The notes beneath the pieces are model-generated. The model did not search any database. It was not told where the DNA came from and was given only the letters and a program-made list of their open reading frames with translations. The translations under genes and the position numbers were made by a program. This document shows, piece after piece, positions 10,300 to 23,149 of a stretch of DNA of 64,000 nucleotides. Origin of the DNA: Lichina pygmaea (Eukaryota > Ascomycota > Lichinomycetes > Lichinales > Lichinaceae); assembly GCA_963422465.1 (NCBI GenBank), contig OY730171.1, forward strand, positions 3,410,001 to 3,474,000, read 5' to 3'. Each line of letters starts with the position of its first letter. The stretch's first letter is position 1.

Positions 10300-12120
10300 A
10301 TGGTGCAAGTTATGGGCCATGCATTCAACGCTCACAGGACAAGCAGTGCTTGGCTTGTCCAGCGTATGATGTTTCCTCGTCCGCAACTGCTTCTGCAGCC
10401 GCGTCGTATACTTCTGCGTCGTCTTTCCTGTTCGCCATGGAGGTGGGAAGCTCAGCACCGGGAACGGGGCCGGGAGCAGCACCAAGGCTACTCCAAAGAC
10501 AAGGAACCGTTCTTGAGACGACTGAAAAAGGCCCTGCGGGAGACGAAAGTCGAATGGTATCAGATACCGATTGGGTTGGGAATAGGCTTTGTTGGAATCC
10601 TACATCTCTATCGTGTCAGAGAACGAGACAAGATCAAGGAAGAGGATCTGGGTTACTCAGGCATTGAAGACGGCGGCGATGATCGTGGTCGGCCTCCAAA
10701 AGAGAACGATGCGCGTATCAGGCCAAGTGGTCCATGGTTAGTGTTTTGAAAATTTGTCAGGTGGCTCCATAAACCACCAGATTTACCAAATCATACAGAA
10801 GCCTGCTAACGCTTCCAACTGACCCCAACATAAAGGCATATACAAGCCATGTCTATACTGCCGTTGAAAGCACTATCCCGTGTCTGGGGACGCTTCAATG
10901 AACTTGATATTCCTAGACCTCTCCGAGTCCCTGGCTTCAAGCTGTACTCCAAGGTATTCGACGTCGAGTAAGCATACCAGAGAGTCGGGGCTGTCTTTGA
11001 GAGACTAATGTTTCCCAGCCTGTCTGAGATCTCGGAGTCTGACCTTCGTCAATACCCCAATCTGTCCGCCTTCTTCTACCGAACCCTGAAGCCCGGATGC
11101 AGACCGCTAGATGCCGATCCCGACGCGCTCCTCTCGCCCGCGGACGGTCGAGTGCTTCAATTCGGCATCATCGAGCAAGGAAAGGTCGAGCAGGTCAAGG
11201 GCATAACGTATCGCCTGGATGCTCTTCTCGGATCCATAGACGTCGGAACGTCTCCTAACCCGTCGGCTCCCAGCAACATCTTCGGGCGTAGGGAGTCCGA
11301 CCTGGACAAAAATGTCACGCGAGCCACCCAGGGCGATGAAGACGGAATCGGCGAAGACGAAGAGTTCGCCCGAGTCAACGGCATTGCATACACTCTGCCG
11401 GGTCTCATTTCAGGTGCCGCTCAGGACGGGCCGTCATCTAGTGGAACCCAGACCGACGTGTCGATGGAGCCTGCCCCGTCTTCTGAGGTGAGGGTGACCG
11501 CCGATCTCGAGTCGTCCAGGGCGTCTGCCCCGTGGTACTCCCGCTTCACCTCTCAGAACAAGACCGCTCTTTACTACGCCGTCATCTACCTTGCTCCTGG
11601 AGACTATCACCGTTTCCATTCGCCGGCGAACTGGGTCGTCGAGCGACGTCGACACTTCGCGGGGGAGCTGTATAGCGTCTCCCCTTACCTGCAACGGCTT
11701 CTACCAGGTCTCTTCACTATCAACGAGCGGGTTGTGCTGCTTGGCCGCTGGCGCTGGGGCTTCTTTAGCTTCATCCCTGTCGGGGCTACGAACGTCGGGT
11801 CGATCAAGGTCAACTTCGACCGGGAGCTCAAGACAAACAGCTTGAGCGCAGATACTGCCGCCAAGAAAGCGGCCAAGGAAGCTGCCCGGCGCGGTGAGTC
11901 CCAGCCCGGGTACGCTGAGGCCAGCTACGAAGCCGCCAGCAGGGTGCTGCGAGGCCATGCCTTGCAGCGCGGGGAGGAGATGGGCGGCTTCCAGCTCGGC
12001 AGCAGTATCGTGCTGGTCTTCGAAGGTCCTGTCGGTGGACCGGAGGCAGGATGGCGCTGGGTGGTGGAGAAGGGCCAGCGGATCAAGTTCGGAGAGGCGT
12101 TGGGGAGACTGGAGAAGTAG
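10300..12120 (+). CDS. psd1: Phosphatidylserine decarboxylase, mitochondrial type
   Basis: Join 10300-10736, 10836-10967 and 11019-12120, giving 556 aa; introns of 99 and 51 bp. It converts phosphatidylserine to phosphatidylethanolamine in the inner mitochondrial membrane. The N-terminus is Arg-rich without acidic residues, like a mitochondrial presequence, followed by one membrane span near residue 100 (IPIGLGIGFVGILHLY). Family motifs are in order: LPLKALSRVWGRFNELDIP (exon 2), SPADGRVL near residue 230, GDYHRFHSP near 385-393 and the self-cleavage motif LGSS at 516-519, where the enzyme splits to make its pyruvoyl group. All expected catalytic residues are present. A polar insertion between about 280 and 375 is of the kind seen in fungal Psd1 proteins. 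The upstream spacer contains the pogo-like transposon. Confidence 0.93.
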
Positions 12121-14293
12121 TAGGGTACCGTAGGTCTCAATCATACGCCTCTCCGGCGGAACTTGATGTGTATCATATCAGCTCGTCACAATCTTGGGGC
12201 CCTGTGCTGCTTCACTTTTCCCGCCTTTTCTAGCGATTTGCAGTGCCTTCTGATTGAAGCACCGGTGCTCAATCCAGATGCATATCAATGCCCTTAATTA
12301 CCACAGCCCTACGCTTGCTGAATCTGGCACCGACTAACAGTACGAACAGGCACCTGGCTGACAATCAGGCCATCCCGTGTCACAATGCCAAACTTCAATC
12401 ATCTACCAGCTGACGCCGAGATTTGAAATGCCGTTGTTGATCTCATCGCCCCATGCTCTGGAGAGCCAGTTTCTTTGATTCTTCTCCTTAGGGTCAACAA
12501 CGTTCCGTTCGCTTGTGACTCCCTTGCTCGGAAGACGGGCCCGACTCATCGTACGATAGCCTCCCCGCGCCGCCGATAGGCCTATCTACATGTTGGAGAC
12601 GCCCATGGAACTGGTTGAAGCACTCCGCGACGCCGTCGATGTGCACTGATCCTTTTTTCTGCGACCCGGCATCTTGCACGGCGACATTTTTCCGAGGATA
12701 GCGTTTACATATCGTTCTAGGAATGCCGTACACCCAGAAGGTTTTGGATCGTCCAGGGGGCTTCTGATCGACATGGGGTTTGGCAAGAGCTTCGTCAGAA
12801 ACCCTAAGGATCCAAACTGCAAACCCAGGCACCGTCGAGTTCATGGCCATCGAAGTGTTGCTGTGTTTTGCTCCCCACTTTCTCCACGATCTGGAATCGT
12901 TCTCCAATGTTCTAGTCTAGCAATACGCTCACCGCGTCCGAACGCTGCAAAACAAAAAGGCTTCTCTGTCACCAGCGGTATCGGCAGCAGCATCGCCGGT
13001 GAAAGGTGTGCCTAGTTGGCGACAAGGTACGAATCCTAGCTTTCGGGAAACAGCTGATCACAAACACCAATACATTCGCGATGATTCCAAAACTTTACGT
13101 CTCCTGAACGGTTTCCACCCGGTGTTCGAACGCCTCAAGCTCCTCTGCTTCAGGTTACGGGATATCACACTCATAGGTCTCTCTCGTTTCCTTTTTCAAG
13201 CCAGCACTACTGACGCTGGACCTTGAACCGTTCTGCGGACTGATCATCAATGAGCTCGACGGGCGTCACTTGAAGGTCGAGGCCAAGGAGACCTCGCCTG
13301 TTGTGTTTCTCGCTCCTAGTTCATTTCCTTTGGCTCTTATTTTTCTTCTCTGCTAGTCCATTGAATTAATATCTTCTCCGTGAATCACCCGTCGCTGAGG
13401 TATGGATAGATATGAAGGCCGGTGTTCTACCTCGAACAGTTCTACGTCACGTTCTTTGTCTCCGCTGTGCGCCGCACCCCCACCCGAGGCCTTATACAAT
13501 GCTTGCTCAAACCTAGCCGGGGCTTGCTCGGGACAGAAGACCCTACAAACAGAGCTCGACGTGTTCATTCGATCTGGTGGAAGAATGCTTGACGAGGCCC
13601 CTTTGCACCACTTGTTAGTATTCCAGGTAGGAAAGCCGGCTCGGACGCATCTTCTAAAGGTGGCTGCAGGATTGCTCCTGCGGAGCATCGCTCGCCGGTC
13701 ATACGTCGCAAATTGAGTGTCATTGCCGCTTGTTGATTACTGGGCTGTAGCTTGTAGAGGATAGCCATGAAAACATCGTAGCGTTGCACATAGGAGGGTG
13801 GAAGTTGAGAGTCGGTCTAATCTTGCGAATTGAATACTTGCATCTCTGAGGGAGAGAGGATCGTCGCGTCTGTAGTTCAGCTGACGACCATTGTTGATAT
13901 GACCCGGAGATCAAAGTGAGATATATATTGGATTCGCCCCTTACTAGGTCATGCATGGCCGGTACGCAAGTACCGTGCCACTCCTGGCCGAGTGGTTCAA
14001 CACCACAAGGTCTTCAAACGGCAAGTCGATTTCTCATCTGTTCGATTCTCTCCGCCTCCTAGATAATTATATAAATTAGTCAGCGCTGGATGGGTAGATA
14101 GATCCTCAGGGGCTCCCCACCTCTAAAATTTTTCTTATGCAAACCCACTTTTCTCTCCTCTACACGGAATGGTCAGAACATCTCATCCCAGAACATTTTG
14201 GGATGAGCTTTTTGGGACGAGGGGTTCTGTGTGCACGATCTTGATATCATTTCTGAATTTCCCTTGATTCTACCGGTATGGCACACCTCTAGG
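12121..14293. other. Gene-poor spacer
   Basis: About 2.2 kb with short ORFs on both strands (for example 12907-12494 minus and 13402-13716 plus), none showing a recognisable domain or consistent codon use. Near 13990-14060 there is a sequence resembling the A and B boxes of a tRNA gene, but it does not fold as one. I see no supportable gene. Confidence 0.45.
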
Positions 14294-15747
14294 CTACGCC
14301 TTTCGTCTCGCTTCGATAACCGACTCGTAGTCTGGACTGATGCTCCAGATCTTGACAATCTCCAGGCCGGCTGAATCCAGAAGCTTATGCCACTGGCACT
14401 CCGTACGCTCGATGGCTCCTACATACATCATCATCAGGATGTCCATCGAGACGGCTCGCAGTCCTGCTCCGGTGTTGGGAAGAACGAATTCATCGATCAA
14501 GATGATCGAGCGGTCCTTGTCCATGGCCTGGACCGTGTTCGATAAGAACTCGATACAATGCTTGTCTGGCCAACCATGAAGGATGTTGCGGAAGAAGTAC
14601 GCCCGAGCACCTACGCTCGACAAGCCCACTCAGCTTAATTGGTCTCTGCCGTTCTTTCAGAGTCAGCGTACCTTTGATTGGCTGCGGCGTGAAGAGGTCG
14701 TAGCGCATCACCTCGATGCCCTCTAACGGACCAACCAGTTGATCGAGTACGGCCGGAAGGTCTTGGACGATCAGTCGACCAGGCACATCAGGATGCCTCT
14801 GCTGGAAGCTCTGCAGATCGTGGCCACGACCGCCCCCTACGTCGACAAGGAGGACGGCTTCGGGATCTTGTCGCAGGTCCGACCCGAGGCGCGATGCTGC
14901 TGGATATATCTCGTGCCACTGAGCTAGCATGCCTTCTCGTCGAGCCACCATGTATTTATCAAAATCTTCCCGCACGCTAGGGTGGAGTTCGTAATACTTC
15001 CAGATGGGCACTCCAAAGGTATAGTTGAACGGTATGTTCCCGCCAGGCCTTTCGGCGGTTTGATGGAAGGCTGATTTGCGTATCATATCCACCAAATTAG
15101 CGCCGATCGGGATAAAAAGATCATAGCTACCAAGTCTATGTTAGCCCTGCCGGGTTTCATTGATCTAAGGATGTCTTCGGCACGACGAACTGGTGTCTCT
15201 CGCCGCCGCTCCATCCTGGGGTGCTTGTTCTCTTGGCTACTTCGTTGGCCTGATATTGGCCTTCTCCCACCTCATCACCCATTCCGACGGCCGTGAGAAC
15301 TCGCATCAATCGAACTACCCGTCGCTTGCATGAGCTGTGGAGCACTCAAAGCACATGATGAGGCCTTTGGGGAACCAATACCAACGAGCAGTTCGTCGAG
15401 TGCAGTCTCCTTTGATAATTCTGCTGCAGAAACAGTTCGTCCGTCGTGGGCAGCAACGGCATTGAGCAAGCCGGTCTCGATGGCAATCCGAATGCAGGCA
15501 TTGTGCAACGGCTATGCCCAGGCCATAGATCTTAGCCTTTGCCAACATCTCTTGGGAGAAGTGATGGCTGCTGTCAATCAAATGTACCGACCTGAAATCG
15601 TAGCCTCGACGCAGTCTCGGCTGGATTTTCAGCTGCGATATTCAGCCGATGAATGGTCTGAAGGAGATGGTTATGGGCTTGGTGATCTCCTGACTGATCA
15701 GCCTCTGCTGCCTTTCGAACTTCCTCGATGAGGGCGAGGAGAGGCAT
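14294..15747 (-). CDS. SAM-dependent O-methyltransferase (COMT-like, secondary-metabolism type)
   Basis: Complement join of five exons: 15747-15592, 15511-15382, 15314-15191, 15126-14672 and 14610-14294, 393 aa, with introns of 61-80 bp. It should transfer a methyl group from S-adenosylmethionine to a hydroxyl of a small aromatic molecule. The N-terminal half is the winged-helix dimerisation domain (HNACIRIAIETGLLNAV ... RLMRVLTAVGMGDEVGEGQY). Then come the SAM-binding motif VLLVDVGGGRGHD, the IVQDLPAVLD segment, the catalytic-region FRNILHGWPD and SIILIDEFVLP. The nearest characterised group by memory is the sterigmatocystin/aflatoxin-type O-methyltransferases, but the substrate here cannot be read from sequence. 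The start is uncertain: an open frame runs upstream to about 15789 without ATG, so a 5' exon could be missing. It stands alone, with no synthase or oxidase gene beside it. Confidence 0.85.
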
Positions 15748-15789
15748 GGCCAATCTCGACAAGCGTGTCCAATTCTCCAATCCAATCAA

Positions 15790-18700
15790 AGGGCGAGAGC
15801 CAGGCTGGCAAGAACGGCATTTTGGCCACCACCACCATCGCAGATACAGCGCGCTTCCGTACTCGAATCAAGTTTCTGCGGGTCTAGAAACCCTCTTTGC
15901 CAATATGTCGCCCCATGCGCAGCTCTTACCAACGTACCTCCGTGTGTACGTACATACGTACGTATCTATGGAGCGTACGTACAGCGAACCAAGGGTGGGA
16001 GAACAGACCAGCAAAAAAGCAACGCGAAGCGATGGGTGGATCGGGCTGCAGGCCTGCATAGAGCGCATACTCATTCTTCCGTGTACACACGAAGTAGTAC
16101 GTATCTATGGACGAAGTGCTGCACACACTCAACAGCAATGATCATCATACACCTTGAAGTTGGCGCTCAGGTAGACATCAGTTCAAATTGAGTCGATGCC
16201 ATTCTTCATAGCCATGCTCGCATTGCCAGCGGCTCATGGACGTAATCAGAAAAGAATACGATGGCCAACTTCACTTGGTGAGGTTGGCTCTTGATCAACA
16301 AGTCGTAGCTCCATAGCCTGGCGTGCAGCTGAAGAGAAGTCTAGCACGAAGCGGTAGCTCCATGGAGCAGGACACTTATTACGTAATCAGATACCGTACG
16401 GTACCGGCACTTATCAGTCCCCTGAGACATTACCGTTGTACAGTAAGAACTTAAATTACTCGTAATTTAAGTACCCGTGCCCCCCCATGGGCACGGGTAC
16501 TGTAGTGTTCGACGTGCATGCCGGGACTGGTACCACAGCCGACGCTGTCCGATAGAATGGGTTGAAATCGATCCCAGCTCTCCGTACACCGTCAATTTCG
16601 CAGATATGTCACGCAAGCTCAAGCTGGGCGTTGTACAAAGTCACCTCCTCGAATGGCTGGATCTTACGCTGGAATCTCTCGAGATTATTACAAAACAGGC
16701 GGCTTGGCCTGGAGGCGATCTGGACATGTTTTCCCAAGTCTTTCTAGCCATTGCCTGAAGACTGCCAAAGAAGAGAACACGCATCACGGGAAACCCTTGG
16801 AACAGATTGTGAAGGAGAATGGCGTTTTCGTTATCACTGGCCTGGTCGAAAGGTGTGAAAGTGCACTGCATTCTGCTGCGGTGTATATATGTTCCAAGAA
16901 GGGAGTCACAGGGAAGTGACGGAAGATCACAGTGGTAAATAGTGATTCATCAATCTATTGGACATTGGCCTTGTGTTCCTAAAGGCTGATACTGGTGAAC
17001 TTCTCCAGACTGGTCCACTCTTGCTGCGCTGATTGGGTCTGAGAGTCATATGCCATGAGTCCGCCACAGTCTCTACGAGCGGAGTGTCAACTTGTACCTC
17101 ACGCTTACCGTGGACGATCATGATAGCTGGCTATCGCTGATGCGTATGAAGGCGTGTGAGGGACGGACTGTAGCCTTGAGTGCGGGTCAGCATCTGAAGC
17201 AGAAACATCCACAAACTGGAAGGCCACTCACGAGCGCAGGATGCTAACAAGGAGAACTGGGATCCCAGCCTCAATTTTAAGCCGCCCACGCCGGCGTGTT
17301 TCCATACTAACAGAATTGACGGATGTCATGAAATATGCTGGCTGAACGCGGCAACAGAAACGCTGGAGGCGGCGAAACAAGAGAAGAGTACCAAGGGCGA
17401 TGCAGATGCAGTGACCGCATCTCCGACCCCGCTGATGAGAAGCATTGACGTTGTCTACCGACGGGGAGGCTGTTGAACCAAGATTACGAGACGCCCCAAG
17501 GCGGAGGTCTGTCATCACCAGCACTGAAGAGGATCACGAGATCGCATGGCCGGGTGATCCCAATAGAACCCTCGAAGGCCAGCGGGCTGAGACAGAAGGA
17601 CGTGAAGATACGGAATCTAATGATTTATACATCTGCCGAGGAGACTCATGCATTGTAGGCCCTCTGGGCGAATTCGTCGCCGGGTCTTTCTAGGAGACCG
17701 AGGATTGCAGACATCTCATTTTCGAGGTGGCTCTTGATGGTTGTCTCCGAGGGAATTGGATCTGAATGCTGTCGGAGGCCATGCTGGAACCCAGACTTCA
17801 AGCTTACGATTGAGGGACTTGACCTTACCGCACCTCCAGTGGCTAGGGTTAAACCTCTTTGGAATGACTTCCCATGGCATTCTTTGCCCAGGCAGGGACA
17901 GGCAAAAGTAGTGTATTTCTAGGCCCGAATATGTGGAACTTGATGATAGTCAACTCATGCCATTTTCAAGCGGCATTATCGAACCAGCAAGCTTTTGTCT
18001 TCCAGGTCAATACCGGTATTGGGTTTCGATCGTAAAACTACCAAGTCGTTTTTTCAGCGTACATCACAGGACAAACGGCTGGTCAACAGGGTCAGGACAG
18101 AAATCTCCAGCAGCGAGTTCATGATTCTTATTCAAAAAGAATGTTTCAACATCTAATTACAATGACCACGCACGGAAGCAGGGAGCAAAGGCCATCGTAC
18201 TCAACGATTGTTGAAGCTGTTCGTTCTCGTCTTATCGTGGATTGATATATCCAGATCTCGCTCAAAACCAACCATGGAATAGCTGTTGATTGACCCGAGT
18301 TGGAGACTTTCAGGTTGAGTGTGTGGAACAAAAATGTTCATCATGATTGAAGGTCTGCCTGTCCTTGACATCACTGGAGGGAGTTGATGATGGATAGAAA
18401 TGGAGCAAGCGTACGTATATCAAGGACGAGAGCGCCTCTTCTGTTTGCTATTGTTGTGGAAGGAGACTTGCATTCATTTTTCTGGGAAAGTGCTTCTTGT
18501 TGTAACTCTACCAGCTGGCTGCAGTAGTAGTGGAGCAAGTCTGGAATTCTTGTGGAAGGATCAAAGATTGACGCTCTGGTCGCAGCTGGTTGGTGGTACC
18601 GAGTACATACGTAGAGCGGCACGGGCGGCATTTGCCTTCGGTTAGACTAGCAGTAATACGTACGCAAGGAGTACGAGTACAGTACGTAACTTTCGTACCT

Positions 18701-18936
18701 ACTGTCTTAAGTCTTTTGATAAGAAACTGCAAAAACCGATGCTTATCGCAAGTCAGAACTCATGGATCACCCTCAATCCCTTCTTGTGCCCTCGTACTTC
18801 CGTACTATGAAACGACGAACAATGGAACTCAACCCACGCACCCCATGCTAACCTGTGCCAACCTGCTCTGCCGTGATCTACTGTAGCACGAGATCAATCC
18901 TAGTTCACTGTCAGATCTGCCCTGCTGTTGGCCAAG
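15790..18936. other. Gene-poor spacer with GTAC-rich patches
   Basis: About 3.1 kb without a supportable gene. GTAC/TACGTA-rich patches occur near 15945-15985, 16090-16110, 16385-16410 and 18600-18700. A plus-strand open stretch around 17240-17480 reads as possible old coding sequence but has no recognisable motif. Twin hairpins lie at 16450-16500. Confidence 0.45.
16450..16500. repeat. Two abutting perfect inverted repeats
   Basis: 16450-16459 (CTTAAATTAC) pairs perfectly with 16462-16471 across a 2-nt loop. Immediately after, 16471-16482 (GTACCCGTGCCC) pairs perfectly with 16489-16500 across a 6-nt loop. The two hairpins share base 16471: one is AT-rich, the other GC-rich. There is no flanking gene end to make this an obvious terminator. 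Function unknown. Confidence 0.85.
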
Positions 18937-21900
18937 ATGCGTCTTTTCAAACCAGTCGGGTTGGTGGTCACCACTATCAAGTCCAAGTTGCCTCAGCTAT
19001 GTGCCCTGATAGTTGCATCTTCAGCTCTGTTTCGATGGTACTGGATAGGTTCGTATAATGTTGGGCCTGAAGGAAAGCGGTTCTCGATAGGAGCAGGCTG
19101 ATTGAAGGATTGTGCGTAGATGCGGAGGATCCTTACAAGTGTCGAGCGTTGCTCGATGGCGGCCACTGGATTGATCTGTCGCTCGATCCACAAGGACATC
19201 CTGCACCAGATTGGCAGCCCCCAGGTTGCATGCTCTACGACTACAAGCCAGAGGACATCTCGTCGTGCTTTCATGGCAACAGACTTGTCTTCATTGGCTC
19301 GGACTATGTTTTTCAGGCCTACTCAGCTATCCGCAGAAAACTGGGTGGTACGGACGCAGATGGGGAGCTGGAACGTATCGATCCAGATACTCCGACACAC
19401 GTGCACTTCCAGCTCAAAGGAGTCTCCATGGATCTGTACTGGGATCCGTTTCTCAACTCGACCGAATGGCACCACGAGCTTGCGACTTATAGAGACGCCA
19501 TGGCGGGGGGTACTGGGGCTGGGAATTGGACATCGCTGTACCTCGTCGGTGGAGGCCGCTGGCAACTCGAATCATTCCAGAACACCCGTTTGGATCAGTT
19601 TGAGGCCGCCTTAGATCAGCTTATTCAACTTGTTGGCCCGATGAGAACTTTCGAATGGCGATACAAAGCTTCGCCTCCCAACCCTGGCGGCGTTGAACGA
19701 GAAGCTATCCTTCTGCTTGCGCCCGTCCATGGAGATTTGAAAGAGATCCTCACAGACCCAGACCAAGATGGACAGACAAGGGCAATTCGGCAGCTGAATG
19801 ACCATCTTCGCCACCTAGCCGCCCAGCACGGTCTCGACGTGGCGTGGAACTACTACTCCATGACTTGGCCAGAATACGTGCCGCCCAATGAACCTGGAAT
19901 TCGTCACGTCGATGTGAATCGTGCCCTAGCGACAAGGGCCAACATCCTTCTCAATCTGAGTTGCAACTCCAAGGCCGCAACTCGCAAGGGTAAGGCTTAC
20001 CCGTACAATCGGACGTGCTGCAGCCGCTACGGATTCTCAGGGCCGGTACAGTGGGCGCTCTTATCGACAGGCCTGATCTTTCTCCCCGGACTGTATTGGA
20101 CCCCCCGCAGGAAAATTCAGAGCGCTTTGGGGTATCTCTTGAGAGTGCCGTCTACCAGCCTGAATCGTCACCGGCGCCGTCATTCTCTGCCACCTAGCCA
20201 GGTTCTCCATGCCTTGGCCGTTGTCACCCTAGCGGTCTGCTACTGTTTCTTCGCGGACAGGACGCAGGCTTTGAACAAGCTACACAAGGTTTACGTGCTA
20301 GAGGACTTTGTATTGCTTTGCTTGATTGCCTTCGTTGTCGGAGTCATCACGTTCCGTCGGACTAAAGCATCACCTGCCGCGGGTTATTCGATGACCAAGC
20401 TGCCGGCTCCAGACCAACCGTTCCTGTCGCGGTACCAGACGGACGAATGGAAAGGATGGATGCAGTTCGTGGTTCTCATTTACCACTACACCGGGGCGTC
20501 GGGCCAGCTGCAGATCTACAAGGGGATCCGAATCCTGGTGGCCTCGTATCTGTTCATGACCGGCTTCGGTCATACGGTTTACTTTCTCAAGAAGGACGAC
20601 TACTCGCTGCGACGAGTAGCCGGCGTTCTTGTTCGTCTCAATCTCCTCAGCTGCCTCCTACCTCATATGATGCGGACAGACTACCTCTTTTACTACTTTG
20701 CTCCCTTGGTCAGCTTTTGGTTTCTGGTGATCTACTGGACTCTCCGGCTCGGGCGCTCGTGGAACGAAAATCGCCTTGCGCTGTTAGGCAAAGTGATCCT
20801 CTCCGCACTAGCCGTCGTGGCCCTGACCCAGCTTTATGGTCCTTTGGAGGTCTTCTTTACGGCTCTTCGGTACGTCTGTCGCATTGACTGGGATCTGAGG
20901 GAATGGCGATTCCGTGTCGGTCTGGATATCTTCATAGTATACGCGGGCATAATCTGTGCTATCCTGCATGTGCACTCGGCGTCATCAAGCTCAGCACCTA
21001 GGGCCACAACACATGCCAGCTGGCGCATCCAGGTGCTCCATCGGTTGGCCCATGTCTTGCTGGTCGCCGTGGCATTCGTCTCTATGCTAGGGTTTTGGAA
21101 CGGTGCCAGCCACTTCGCATCCAAGCAAGCATACAACCGATGGCATCCGTTCATATCCTGGTTGCCAATCGTATCCTATGTCATCCTGCGGAACGCAACA
21201 AGGGGTCTTCGAAACGTCCATTCATCCGCCTCCGCGTGGCTCGGACGATGCTCGCTCGAGACCTTCACCCTGCAGTACCACATCTGGCTCGCTGCCGACA
21301 CCAAAGGGGTGCTGAGCCTCGGGGTGTTGGACACGCTCGGACTAGCCCCCGAGAGATGGATCGAGTTCTATCTGTTGACAGTGGTCTTTCTCTGGGTCAG
21401 TTCGTCTGTCGCAGATGCCACTGTAGTTCTAACAGAGTGGATTGTGGGGGGCGATCAACGCGGGAGGATAGCCATTGGCTTACGACACTCGTCTGAGCGG
21501 CAGCAGCAGGCTGTCGGGCCGACGAGACAGAGCTCTGGAGTCGACTCAGCATCTTTCCCCACAGCCGAATCCAGTGATGAGATTTGCGATCTGGACCGCG
21601 AAGAATACCTACTCACCTCACCCGTTCCAACCGGTCAGTCGTCTGGTACAGCATCAGTCACTGCCGCACCGCCTTCTCAGACTCGAACAATCTCATCCGT
21701 ATCCCGTCTATTATCTGTGCTTTCGAAAGGCGTATTTCTCATCTGGAACGACCCTCTAAAGTTCCGGCTCACCACAATCGTATTGGCGATGTGGATTCTG
21801 AACCTGGTATTGTGTCCTCTCTCTTCTCCCTCATGTTTCTCCCTTCTCCCCTCTCAGACTCCCGACTTTTTCCCACCTAAAATGTCCCAAGAAGAACCTT

Positions 21901-22016
21901 CTTTCATTCTCCCATGCAATCTCGCCGCATGTTGTAAAGACCTGTTGCTGACCACGGGCGTTGTGTGCGATTCGAGGAGTAGATCTACGCATAAAGCCGC
22001 ACCTTCCCGCCATTGA
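18937..22016 (+). CDS. CAS1-family multi-spanning membrane O-acyltransferase
   Basis: Join 18937-19048 and 19120-22016 (71-bp phase-1 intron), up to 1002 aa. An N-terminal membrane anchor (LCALIVASSALFRWYW) is followed by a lumenal PC-esterase-like domain (DPYKCRALLDGGHW, PPGCMLYDYKPEDISSCFHGNRLVFIG) and then about ten membrane spans from residue 310 on, including the acyltransferase-like region WKGWMQFVVLIYHYTGAS. CAS1 proteins O-acetylate cell-surface or Golgi polysaccharides; Cas1 of Cryptococcus acetylates capsule glucuronoxylomannan. Oddly, the esterase nucleophile motif reads GSD rather than the usual GDS, and the later D-x-x-H site reads PGIRHVD. The last 70 or so codons do not look like the family, so a further 3' intron is likely (a candidate 51-bp one is 21807-21857) and the true end is uncertain. 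Confidence 0.85.
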
Positions 22017-23149
22017 GCCACGGAACGCTCCCCTTCATCTTCACCACTTGCTCCATCTTTTCTCCAGTTCTTGAGCTCCATGAAGAAAATGATCTGCTTC
22101 ATCCCGCTTGACATCCTCCAACTAGGGTATCGCTGAGCAGGGCTGGATAGAGCCAAGGCCTCCCAAGCTGATATCTTTTGTGCTGGACATATGTAATCAA
22201 GCTAAGCTGAGCTGAGCCGAGAGCCATGGTTACAAGAGCCCAATATACTTGGCATCCCTGCGCCGGATCCAAGTCATCCAAGAAGTTACTGATCCAGTCA
22301 TCAAGTTGCCCCACACATGGTGTAGACAGTTGATCTGAACCTAAACAGTAGCGGTACAGCTCACTACTCGACTTGCCCAGCGCAGCTGCGTTGAAATAGT
22401 GTGTGCAAAGAAAGCCGACATGTACTAATTATGGCCTATCCCCGCTCCAACCCAATTTCAACCCCCCCTCTCTTTTCATTTCTGTATTTCTGTGCTTGTA
22501 TCAGCATTGGCCATCGTGCGTCACGGTACATCTCTTCTTTTTTTTTTTGGGGGGGGGGGGGGGGGGGGCGGGGATCTTGGGAAATGCTATCAAACGAAGC
22601 CTGATATACCGTCACACCGTCACACCGTCACAGCTTTGCTATGCCACCACCAACCAGGTACGCACTCGTAGACTGTTGAGATGCCCCTCGGGGGGACATA
22701 CAAGGAGCGGAGGCGTTGGTCCACGGGGAGGCGCTGGTCGGAGGGGAAGCACTGCTTGATGGAGAGGCGCTTGTCGATGCGAAGGAGAGGCTAGATTCTG
22801 TCCTCCCGAGAATAGTTTCGTCTGCGGTAGAGAAGTGCCTGTCTCGATAAAAATTATTTTAAATGCGTATGGTCTTCTTTCGGACGGAACAGTCTCTGGG
22901 TACTGCACGGTAATGACTGATATGCCCCTTGCCAATAGCGAAGGAGAAGGAGGACCGCGAGTCTCTCATGGATGAGACATTATAAAGGTCTCTGGCAGGA
23001 GGATAATCAACGGAGGGTCCGAAGGGTGTGTGGGGGGGGGGGGGGGGGGGGGGGGAGGAGGTTGGGATATGGAGGGTAACATTGCTTGTGGGCGGAGCAC
23101 AGAGATACAACGTGAACTGATGAGACTGCAGGGTCCTGGACGGGTGTTC
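22017..23149. other. Intergenic with two long G tracts
   Basis: No gene. It contains T11 followed by G20 (22549-22568), three copies of an 8-bp ACCGTCAC-type unit near 22608-22632, and G24 (23032-23055). The two flanking genes are convergent, so both 3' untranslated regions lie here. Confidence 0.5.

Noticed and set aside
13985-14065. tRNA-like A box (TGGCCGAGTGG) and B box (GTTCGATTC)
   Set aside because: The ends do not pair into an acceptor stem and the T-arm does not fold; at most a degenerate tRNA-derived fragment.
15275-15600. Apparent frameshifts in the O-methyltransferase
   Set aside because: All frame changes coincide with consensus introns that restore family motifs and correct phase; the gene is intact.
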